The position numbers and the translations under genes were made by a program. Below, piece after piece: positions 49,893 through 58,231 of a stretch of 64,000 nt of DNA. This stretch comes from Pseudomonadota bacterium. GTDB lineage: Bacteria > Pseudomonadota > Gammaproteobacteria > Steroidobacterales > Steroidobacteraceae. The notes under the pieces are model-generated. The model was not told where the DNA came from. It saw only the letters and a program-made list of their open reading frames with translations, and ran no database searches. Within the stretch, counting starts at the first letter, position 1; each line of letters opens with the position of its first letter. Location: the NCBI GenBank assembly GCA_947454465.1, contig CANGJP010000003.1, forward strand, positions 1 through 64,000, written 5' to 3'.

Positions 49893-52376
49893 ATGACCAT
49901 GAGTGAGTTACCTGTCAACGCTATTACTACTGGCTTGCGCCTGTACAGCGGCCATGTTCGCGAAGCGATCGTTGATCGTCTGCAACGTCGCCTTGGTCAT
50001 GACCCCGCCAGCGCATCGCGTCGAGATGTTTATGACGCATTGGTACTGGCTGTACGGGAAGAACTGACTGATCAGTGGCTGGCTACTTGGCGACGGGCCA
50101 ATACTTCAAAAATAAAAAGGGTCTGCTACTTATCGGTGGAATTCTTACTAGGACGTAGCTTGATCAATGCGCTTTCGGCCATGCCACCGATGGTATTACA
50201 GGAAGTCCGCGAGGCACTGCGCGACATGGGACATGACTTAGACACCATTGCCGAACAAGAGGAAGACCCCGGTCTTGGCAACGGCGGCCTGGGTCGATTA
50301 GCTGCCTGTTTTCTTGATTCGATGGCCACACTCGGTTACGCAGCCACCGGCTACGGCATCCGCTATGACTACGGAATTTTTGAACAGCAGATCGGCGCCG
50401 ATGGCGCGCAACGTGAACTGGCCAGCTCCTGGTTAAAGTATCAAAATTTTTGGGAAAGCGGCCGTGGCGGGGTGCGTTACCGTGTTCGATTTGGTGGTCA
50501 CTGTCAGGCAGAGCGTAATGCTCAAGGCATCATCCATCATCACTGGGTAGACACTCAGGACGTATGGGCAGTGGGATACGACATGCTGATTCCAGGCAAC
50601 AATAGCCCAACCGTTAATCATCTACGCTTATGGTCGGGTCGTGCCATCGTGCCGTTCAATATTGAACAGTTCAATGCCGGTAACTATGCAGCAGCGATGA
50701 CCGATCAGATCGAAGCAAAAAATTTATCCCGCATCCTTTACCCTGACGACAGCACCCCCCAAGGCAAGGAACTACGATTTAAACAACAATACTTTTTTGT
50801 CAGCGCCTCAATACAAGACTTACTACAACAACATATCGATAACGGCCGTCCTCTCCATGAAGTGTCAGATGCGGTCGCCATTCAGCTTAATGATACGCAT
50901 CCAGCTTTGTCCATTTTGGAATTGATGCATCAACTGGTCGATATTCATGGTCTGTTATGGGACGAAGCATGGCTCATCACACAACGAACCTGCGCTTACA
51001 CCAACCACACCTTGTTACCTGAAGCGCTGGAAACCTGGTCTATATCACTGTTCGAGCGACTAATACCGCGGCACTTACAAATCCTGTATCAGATCAATCG
51101 TGACTTTCTCGAACAGGTTAGCCAACTTCATCCACACGACATGGAACTACGTCGTCGACTCTCGCTGATCGAAGAGAATGGAGATAGACGGGTGCGTATG
51201 TCTCACCTGTCCGTGGTGGGCTGCCATAAGGTTAATGGCGTTGCTAAATTACACTCCCAATTGATGCGCGAAACCATCTTCAAAGATTTTGCGGCACTAT
51301 GGCCAGATCGTTTTACCAATGTCACCAATGGCATCACTGTACGCCGTTGGTTAAAACAAGCTAACCCAGAACTTGCAAAACTGATTACTGAACATCTTGG
51401 AAGTGCATGGGAAAACGATCTGGAAGAACTCGAAAGACTAAAGTGGGCGGCGGATGACGCCGGACTACGACAACGATTTCGTGATATCAAGCTGGCCAAT
51501 AAAAATCGATTGACCAATACCATACGTAGTCTTATTGGCATAAATGTCGATGTCCATTCCTTGTTCGACGTACAGGTCAAACGTATTCATGAATACAAGC
51601 GACAGTTACTAAATTTACTGCATGTCTTGTCACGCTATCAACGCATCCTTGATAACCCAGACGCTCCGGTTGTACCGCGTACTGTCATTTTTGCTGGTAA
51701 AGCCGCGCCAGGCTATATCATGGCCAAATCAATCATCAAGCTCATTAACAATGTCGCACAAACCATTAACCATGACCCACGCATCGGCAACAAACTGAAG
51801 CTATGCTTCCTGCCTGATTATGATGTCTCTCTAGCACAAGAAATCATGCCTGCAGCAGATTTATCCGAACAGATTTCAACTGCGGGAATGGAGGCCTCAG
51901 GTACTGGCAACATGAAACTAGCACTCAATGGGGCATTGACCATTGGTACACTCGATGGCGCGAATATCGAAATCAAAGATGCCGTGGGTGATGAGAATAT
52001 CTTCATCTTTGGTATGAATGCTGAAGAAGCACACGCTCTGCGCTCACGAGGTTATTCACCCATGTCGATCGTACAGGACTGCCCAGAACTGAAACGCATT
52101 CTGCAGTTACTGGAGTCGGGCGAATACACCCCGAACTGTATTTCAGATGCAAAATCCGTAGTGGATCGACTGCTGATTGATGGCGAACATTTTCTAGTAC
52201 TGGCTGATTTCCGCTCCTATCTAGAAACACAGGCACAAGTCGATACACTGTATTTAGATCAAGATATATGGAGCCGTAAAGCCATGATCAATACCCTCAG
52301 CATGGGTCGATTTTCCAGTGATCGTAGCATTCGTGATTATGCTGAACGCATCTGGAACATCAAACCAGTCCTGTGA
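49893..52376 (+). CDS. glgP: glycogen/starch/alpha-glucan phosphorylase
   Basis: EDPGLGNGGLGRLAACFLDSMATLGYAATGYGIRYDYGIFEQ, EASGTGNMKLALNGALTIGTLDGANIEI. Confidence 0.97.
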   Translation: MTMSELPVNAITTGLRLYSGHVREAIVDRLQRRLGHDPASASRRDVYDALVLAVREELTDQWLATWRRANTSKIKRVCYLSVEFLLGRSLINALSAMPPMVLQEVREALRDMGHDLDTIAEQEEDPGLGNGGLGRLAACFLDSMATLGYAATGYGIRYDYGIFEQQIGADGAQRELASSWLKYQNFWESGRGGVRYRVRFGGHCQAERNAQGIIHHHWVDTQDVWAVGYDMLIPGNNSPTVNHLRLWSGRAIVPFNIEQFNAGNYAAAMTDQIEAKNLSRILYPDDSTPQGKELRFKQQYFFVSASIQDLLQQHIDNGRPLHEVSDAVAIQLNDTHPALSILELMHQLVDIHGLLWDEAWLITQRTCAYTNHTLLPEALETWSISLFERLIPRHLQILYQINRDFLEQVSQLHPHDMELRRRLSLIEENGDRRVRMSHLSVVGCHKVNGVAKLHSQLMRETIFKDFAALWPDRFTNVTNGITVRRWLKQANPELAKLITEHLGSAWENDLEELERLKWAADDAGLRQRFRDIKLANKNRLTNTIRSLIGINVDVHSLFDVQVKRIHEYKRQLLNLLHVLSRYQRILDNPDAPVVPRTVIFAGKAAPGYIMAKSIIKLINNVAQTINHDPRIGNKLKLCFLPDYDVSLAQEIMPAADLSEQISTAGMEASGTGNMKLALNGALTIGTLDGANIEIKDAVGDENIFIFGMNAEEAHALRSRGYSPMSIVQDCPELKRILQLLESGEYTPNCISDAKSVVDRLLIDGEHFLVLADFRSYLETQAQVDTLYLDQDIWSRKAMINTLSMGRFSSDRSIRDYAERIWNIKPVL

Positions 52377-52438
52377 TTGCTTGCAGCAAGACAGTAGCCT
52401 GTACACTCATCGCCTTTACCCCGCAATAACTTCGCTTC

Positions 52439-53521
52439 ATGACCACCTCCTCCGATCCAGCACTGGATACCTTATTCATACCATTCAAAACGGGCATGCT
52501 GCCTTGGCCTTCAGCACACGTATTGTTCTTGCGCGCAAGACTTGGCAATTCGATGCTCGATCCATCTTTTAAAAATATCATCTGCGAACAAACATTCAAA
52601 CCCGATGCCGAGCCACTCATTGCAGCAGGATTCAACGTAGTCAACTCGACGGATGCAGAGACCTACCCACTGATTATGGTGTTATTACCTCGTCAACGTG
52701 AAGAGGCACGCGCGCTGTTAGCACAAGCCGTCAGACTGACGCAACCAGGTGGCCAAGTCATCGCTTGCTTGAGCAACAGTGAAGGGGCACGCTCGGGTGA
52801 ATCCGACATGGAAAAACTAGTAGGCCCCGTCTCCAGTCTTAGCAAGCACAAATGCCGTGTTTTCTGGAGCGCTCCTCTGACTACACAAGTGAATAAGGCA
52901 CTCCTTGATGAATGGTCAGCACTCGATGCGCCGCGTCCAATCTGTGATGGACGTTTTATCAGTCGACCCGGTCTGTTTGCTTGGAACCGCATTGATCGCG
53001 CATCGCAATTATTAGCCACGCATCTACCAGCCAATTTAAGCGGTCATGCCGCCGATCTAGGGGCTGGCTTTGGTTATTTATCCGTGGAAGCACTCAGACG
53101 CTGCGCAAACATTACGGCAATTGATCTTTATGAAGCCGAGGCGCGTGCACTGACACTCGCAACAGTGAACTTGCGTGAATACAACGAACATAGAACGCTT
53201 GGATTTCATTGGCATGATGTTACACAAGGCATACCACCACGTTATGATGTCATCATCACCAATCCACCCTTCCATACTCAAAGTCGCGCAGATCGTCCGG
53301 ACATTGGTAAGCGCTTCATTACGGTCGCGGCAGCTGCCCTCCGGCCTGAGGGTCAATTATGGCTGGTTGCCAACCGTCACCTTCCCTATGAAGACATTCT
53401 CACCAGTAGTTTTAGCCATATACGTACGGTCGCTCAGGAAGATGGCTTCAAAATCATTGCGGCAACCAAAACAGGGAGCTCAGGCCCCTCTCAAACTGCA
53501 CCCCGCAGGATACATCGATGA
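52439..53521 (+). CDS. class I SAM-dependent methyltransferase, RsmC-like (16S rRNA G1207)
   Basis: ADLGAGFGYLSVEAL, DVIITNPPFHTQSRADRPDIGKRFI, LWLVANRHLPYE. Confidence 0.82.
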   Translation: MTTSSDPALDTLFIPFKTGMLPWPSAHVLFLRARLGNSMLDPSFKNIICEQTFKPDAEPLIAAGFNVVNSTDAETYPLIMVLLPRQREEARALLAQAVRLTQPGGQVIACLSNSEGARSGESDMEKLVGPVSSLSKHKCRVFWSAPLTTQVNKALLDEWSALDAPRPICDGRFISRPGLFAWNRIDRASQLLATHLPANLSGHAADLGAGFGYLSVEALRRCANITAIDLYEAEARALTLATVNLREYNEHRTLGFHWHDVTQGIPPRYDVIITNPPFHTQSRADRPDIGKRFITVAAAALRPEGQLWLVANRHLPYEDILTSSFSHIRTVAQEDGFKIIAATKTGSSGPSQTAPRRIHR

Positions 53522-54228
53522 AACTAGTCAAATTGATCGCCAATCTTGGCTATGGAAGCCGCAAAGAAGTTACAGCCATGTTTCGCGAGGGACGCATCAC
53601 CAATGCACAAGGAGAGGTGCTATATACCGATGACCAAGTGACGCATGATCAAATTCGTATCGACGATGAACCATTGGACCCACCATCAGGTTTGCTGATC
53701 ATGTTGCATAAACCGATTGGCTATACCTGCTCAACCAAGGATCAGGGTGAATTGATCTACGACTTGCTTCCACCACGCTTTAGACTACGTTCACCGATTG
53801 TCGCCAATGTTGGCCGGCTTGATCGCGAAACCAGCGGCCTGCTGTTACTTACCGATGATGGAGTGCTGTTACATCGTATCAGTTCACCGAAACATAAACT
53901 GGCCAAGGTCTATGAAGTCACGCTGGCCCGCGACATGAAGGGTAACGAAGCCGTACTTTTTGCCAGTGGCACCCTCATGCTGGAATCCGAAAAGGAACCA
54001 CTCGCACCGGCACAACTGACCGTAATTAACTCACGACAAGCACGTATCATCGTCACTGAAGGCAGATACCACCAGGTCCGTCGTATGTTTGCTGCAGTAG
54101 GTAACCATGTAGAGACATTACACCGCTCACAAATTGGCGGCCTGACGCTCGGCGACTTGCTGGTAGCAGAATGGCGAATTTTGAATGATGCCGATCGCTT
54201 GAAGCTATTTGAACAGCGTCTAATGTAA
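53518..54228 (+). CDS. RsuA-family 16S rRNA pseudouridine synthase
   Basis: KLIANLGYGSRKEVTAMFREGRI, GRLDRETSGLLLLTDDG, GRYHQVRRMFAAVGNHV; ATGA overlap with upstream gene. Confidence 0.9.
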   Translation: MKLVKLIANLGYGSRKEVTAMFREGRITNAQGEVLYTDDQVTHDQIRIDDEPLDPPSGLLIMLHKPIGYTCSTKDQGELIYDLLPPRFRLRSPIVANVGRLDRETSGLLLLTDDGVLLHRISSPKHKLAKVYEVTLARDMKGNEAVLFASGTLMLESEKEPLAPAQLTVINSRQARIIVTEGRYHQVRRMFAAVGNHVETLHRSQIGGLTLGDLLVAEWRILNDADRLKLFEQRLM

Positions 54229-54262
54229 ATTAAACGCGGCTTTATTGTTATCGCTTAAGTAA

Positions 54263-55153
54263 TCAAGTCGTCATCTCCAGTCTTAAATGCTGAAGCAATA
54301 ACTTCGCAGCCGCATGCAACTCACCCTTGACCGTACATAACAACAATTGACGTTGCGCCCAGTGATTACTTAAAGGAATACTCACTAGTTTTAACGACTG
54401 TACATAAGGCGTAGCTGCTGCGCGCGGGACGATACTGACACCTAAACCCGCCGCGACCATGGCACATACCGCATCGAAACTCGTCACTTGAATTCGTAGG
54501 TTGATTGGTTTACCGACATCCGCAGCGGCGCGTGATAACAATAAATATAAAGAACTATCCGCATGCAAACCGACGAAAGGTTGATCGAGAACCTGCTCGA
54601 ATGACAACTGTGGATATTGATTTAGCGGATGATCCGGACGCGTCACCAGCACTAGTTCATCAGCACGAAAAGGTACCGTCACCAAACCTTCTAATAGTGG
54701 CGGTTCGCTGACAATGCCAATATCCGCACGGTTATCGGCGACAGCCTGCGCGATAGTACTGCTCACCTGTTCTTCAAGTTGTATATTCACCTCGGGGTGC
54801 AGTTTCATAAAACCAGCCAAAGCATCAGGCAAAAATTCGACAATCGCTGAAATATTAGCAAACACACGCACCTGACCACGTATACCAGAAGCATGCTGGT
54901 GCATTTCTTGCTCCAACTTATCAGCTTGATACAACAAGGTACGTGCTTTAACTAACAGCGCGTGACCGGCACCGGTCAACTCAACACCTTTGGCACCTCT
55001 GACCAACAAGGAAGTACCAAACTGCACTTCTAATTCAGACAGCCGCTTACTAGCGGCAGAGGCAACGGTATGGACGCGCTCTGCTGCTTTAGCAATGCTG
55101 CCGACCTCAGCCACCGCCACGAACAATTCCAGATCACGAAAATCAAAGCGCAC
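54263..55153 (-). CDS. LysR-family transcriptional regulator
   Basis: FRDLELFVAVAEVGSIAKAAERVHTVASAASKRLSELEVQFGTSLLVR; GTG at 55153. Confidence 0.92.
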   Translation of the reverse strand: MRFDFRDLELFVAVAEVGSIAKAAERVHTVASAASKRLSELEVQFGTSLLVRGAKGVELTGAGHALLVKARTLLYQADKLEQEMHQHASGIRGQVRVFANISAIVEFLPDALAGFMKLHPEVNIQLEEQVSSTIAQAVADNRADIGIVSEPPLLEGLVTVPFRADELVLVTRPDHPLNQYPQLSFEQVLDQPFVGLHADSSLYLLLSRAAADVGKPINLRIQVTSFDAVCAMVAAGLGVSIVPRAAATPYVQSLKLVSIPLSNHWAQRQLLLCTVKGELHAAAKLLLQHLRLEMTT

Positions 55154-56324
55154 GCGATGCCTCACTGCGCAACGACACTGGTGCCAATAAAAAGCAACAG
55201 ACAAACACAACAGCGCTAATCAAACTCAACAACATGAATACACTGTGATAACTGGCACTGTGATCACGCAACCAACCCGCCAGCACAGGTCCTATGGCTG
55301 CGATCACATATCCGCCACCACACATCATCGCTGTCCACGCACCGGCGGCGGATGGAGTTTCGCTGTAGTCCAACGGTAAAATCAACATCAGCGAGAAAAA
55401 ACCTGCCGTGCCCGCACCCAGTAGGCACATCATCAACTCGGGAGCCACAAGAGGCGCCTTCCAAACACCAAATAATCCTATCAACATACAACTGCTGCAC
55501 AGCAAGATGGCGGGACGACGTTCACGCTGCGCAGCAGGCAACGTACTGACTAGCATGGTTCCCACAACTTGCATGATGGCAAACACACCGAGTAGATGAC
55601 CAGCATCGGCTGCACTTTTTCCGTATTCGATATAAGCAGGAGCAACCCAAGCTAACAGCACATAAAACACGACACTGTGTAAGCCAAAAATAAAAACCAA
55701 TAACCATGCACGCGCACGCCTCCAAGGCATCGTCTGGCGCTGCGCAACTGAAACCACCTCGGTATACGGCACAACACGCCACCATAACCATGCCGCCACA
55801 AACGCCAATACACTCCAACAAGCCAGCCCATTGGGCCAACCAAGCCAGGCACTCAGCAAGGCACTGGTACCTGCAGCCAACCCCGCCCCAAAACACAACG
55901 CGCTGGTTGTCCAACTGCTTACCCGTGCACTGCGTGAGGAATACGCTTGTTTAACAAAGATGCTGAGCAAAGGACTTAACAACGCGATACCTGCCCCCGT
56001 ACCGATCGAACTGATGATCAGACCGCTAAAATTTCCCAAGCCTCTCAATAATGTTGCCGAACCAATCAGCACTGTACTTAACAATACGGCGCGCTTAAGC
56101 CCAAAGCGCGCGCACAATTGCATAGCAAACGGCGAGAAAATACCCATGCATAGTACCGGCAAGGTCGTAAGCCAGCCTGCCTCACCGTGTGACAAATTGA
56201 GATCATTACGCAGGGTTTCCAGTATAGGGCCCAATGAAGCCAGCGCGGGGCGCAAGTTCAATGCCACCAAAAACACACACCACAGTGTGTAAGTCTGATT
56301 ACGTATCAGCGATGGTGAGCTCAT
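55143..56324 (-). CDS. MFS transporter (CynX/NimT-like)
   Basis: LVALNLRPALASLGPILETLRNDLNLSHGEAGWLTTLPVLCMGIFSPFA. Confidence 0.88.
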   Translation of the reverse strand: MSSPSLIRNQTYTLWCVFLVALNLRPALASLGPILETLRNDLNLSHGEAGWLTTLPVLCMGIFSPFAMQLCARFGLKRAVLLSTVLIGSATLLRGLGNFSGLIISSIGTGAGIALLSPLLSIFVKQAYSSRSARVSSWTTSALCFGAGLAAGTSALLSAWLGWPNGLACWSVLAFVAAWLWWRVVPYTEVVSVAQRQTMPWRRARAWLLVFIFGLHSVVFYVLLAWVAPAYIEYGKSAADAGHLLGVFAIMQVVGTMLVSTLPAAQRERRPAILLCSSCMLIGLFGVWKAPLVAPELMMCLLGAGTAGFFSLMLILPLDYSETPSAAGAWTAMMCGGGYVIAAIGPVLAGWLRDHSASYHSVFMLLSLISAVVFVCCFLLAPVSLRSEASRAL

Positions 56325-56758
56325 GCGCCAACCGTGACCACTTCACGCAATTCAAAATCATGCGTGATGGTTGCCACCGCCCCAAGCATTGCTGAGGCTG
56401 AACAATATTTTTCGGCAGACAGCTTGATGGCTCGATCGACTTTATTACGATCCAGTTGATGGCCAGTCACGATATAGTGCAGTTTTATCTGAGTAAATAC
56501 TTTCGGTTCGGTGGTGGAGCGCTCTGCGTCGATGTCCACCACACAATCAGTGATGGCTTCACGGCCACGCTTTAAAATCATCACCACATCAATCGCACTG
56601 CATCCGCCCAACCCCACCAATAACATTTCCATAGGTCGCGGCCCTAGATTGCGACCACCAATATCCGGTGCACCATCCATCACAATCGCATGACCCGAGC
56701 CGGTTTCACCGACAAACATCATGTCTTGAACCCATTTAACGCGCGTTTTCATCTTCAA
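56321..56758 (-). CDS. OsmC family protein
   Basis: GPRPMEMLLVGLGGCSAIDVVMILKRGR, LSAEKYCSASAMLG. Confidence 0.92.
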   Translation of the reverse strand: MKMKTRVKWVQDMMFVGETGSGHAIVMDGAPDIGGRNLGPRPMEMLLVGLGGCSAIDVVMILKRGREAITDCVVDIDAERSTTEPKVFTQIKLHYIVTGHQLDRNKVDRAIKLSAEKYCSASAMLGAVATITHDFELREVVTVGA

Positions 56759-56818
56759 GACCCATCAATACTTAGGGAAAGGGGAGGTTAACAGTTGCAA
56801 ATCAAGCAGGCGAAAAAA

Positions 56819-56840
56819 AAGCCCCTTATTTAAGGGGCTT
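56819..56840 (-). terminator. Rho-independent terminator (strongest in minus direction)
   Basis: minus strand aagcccctt-aaat-aaggggctt followed by T8. Confidence 0.85.
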
Positions 56841-57040
56841 CTTTAATTATTTTTTGTGCTCGAATGGACTCGGCGTGATGTTCTTCTACAAGTCCTAGGT
56901 TATTCCTCCCCCACTGCTAACCGCGTCTTTCCTTTGATCATCGTTGGAGCGTTTCGGCCCCATCCCCCTTCGCTACAGCTTAGGCTGCATTTGTCTTCGC
57001 AACTTAGCGTTGTCTGGTGAGAGAGACTAAGGGCATTGTC
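56841..57040 (-). ncRNA. candidate structured non-coding RNA upstream of osmC
   Basis: No credible ORF; several inverted repeats, several GGA motifs, ends at a strong intrinsic terminator; boundaries uncertain. Confidence 0.35.
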
Positions 57041-57079
57041 TAAATTTGTAAACATTTTTTTGCAGCTGAAACGAAGTGT

Positions 57080-57103
57080 AAATTGCTGTATTTACAGCAA
57101 TTT
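57080..57103. promoter_or_regulatory. 24-bp near-perfect palindrome
   Basis: aaattgctgta-tt-tacagcaattt. Confidence 0.55.
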
Positions 57104-57442
57104 AATCCCGCCAAACTTGCTGCCTATGCAGCACTATTTATTTCCATTTCACGCCCGATTTGATCGGCATCCCTTACTGCCGCTAGAGACATGTGATGGC
57201 ATGGCATTCGCTAATGATCCGTCCCTTAAATCATAAGTAGCCGTTTCAAATTGAATAGAGTTAGACGCAATTCTAATGATTCAGCCTCAATAAAAGTTAT
57301 GATGGATAACAAGGGTCTAACCTGATGTCCATGCATCACAGAACGGCAATACAATTCACATCGTGCAAAGACTCAAGTGATACAACGTAATGCCTGACTG
57401 CTTAACTACACGCATCCACTCTATCTACAAGGCGATTTTGCT

Positions 57443-58189
57443 GTGAATCCATTCATTAACGGCTTTTTGATCATGATCCTGAGTGCAGTCCTGACCACCC
57501 CTTCAGAAGCACAGACATCAACACAGGCTAACCATGATGAATCAGCACGTATTCTCAAAACACTCCAATCGCGCCTACCTTCGAAAATGATTATTGAAAA
57601 GGTACAACCCTCTCAGTGGCCATGGCTCTATGAAGTCATCACTGATTCAGAAATGTTTTATGTCGACAGCACTGGCGACTATCTGTTTTATGGTCGTGTC
57701 ATGGACACCAGAACTCGTACTGATTTAACGGCTAAACGCTGGACTGATTTGTCACGAATCGACTTTAATGACTTACCACTGAGCCTTGCGATCAAACATG
57801 TCAGAGGCGATGGTAGCCGTAAAATTGCAGTTTTTTCTGATCCTCTCTGCCCATTTTGCGTGCGGCTTGAAGGCACCCTGCAAGAAATGACTAACATCAC
57901 GGTGTATACCTTCCTTTACCCCGTAGAGACCTTGCATCCCGGCGCTACAGAAACGGCCAAAAACATTTGGTGCGCACCAGATCGCGCCGCCACCTGGACA
58001 GCATGGATGATCAACAAGAAAAAACCAGCCGCTGCTAATTGCAAGGCAGATGAAGTGACGACCCTAGTGAAATTGGGTCAAAAATTAAAAGTTAACGGCA
58101 CTCCAACCATCTACTTTGCAGACGGTCACAATATCTCGGCGGCACTTGATAAGGACCAGTTAGAAGCGGAATTAAAAGCTCTGAAATAA
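57443..58189 (+). CDS. DsbC/thioredoxin-fold disulfide isomerase-like protein
   Basis: signal peptide; IAVFSDPLCPFCVRLEGTLQEM, NGTPTIYFADGHNISAALDKDQLEAEL; GTG start. Confidence 0.87.
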   Translation: MNPFINGFLIMILSAVLTTPSEAQTSTQANHDESARILKTLQSRLPSKMIIEKVQPSQWPWLYEVITDSEMFYVDSTGDYLFYGRVMDTRTRTDLTAKRWTDLSRIDFNDLPLSLAIKHVRGDGSRKIAVFSDPLCPFCVRLEGTLQEMTNITVYTFLYPVETLHPGATETAKNIWCAPDRAATWTAWMINKKKPAAANCKADEVTTLVKLGQKLKVNGTPTIYFADGHNISAALDKDQLEAELKALK

Positions 58190-58231
58190 TCAGCACATTG
58201 GCCCGATGTGAAGAAAGAGGAGCATAACCTA

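Noticed and set aside
52439-53633. ORFs 53175-53633 (+) and 53078-53356 (-) as extra genes
   Set aside because: Lie in alternative frames of the RsmC-like gene and extend into the rsuA-like gene.
57083-57100. LexA/SOS box in the 57.08 kb palindrome
   Set aside because: Spacing is CTGT-N4-ACAG rather than CTGT-N8-ACAG.
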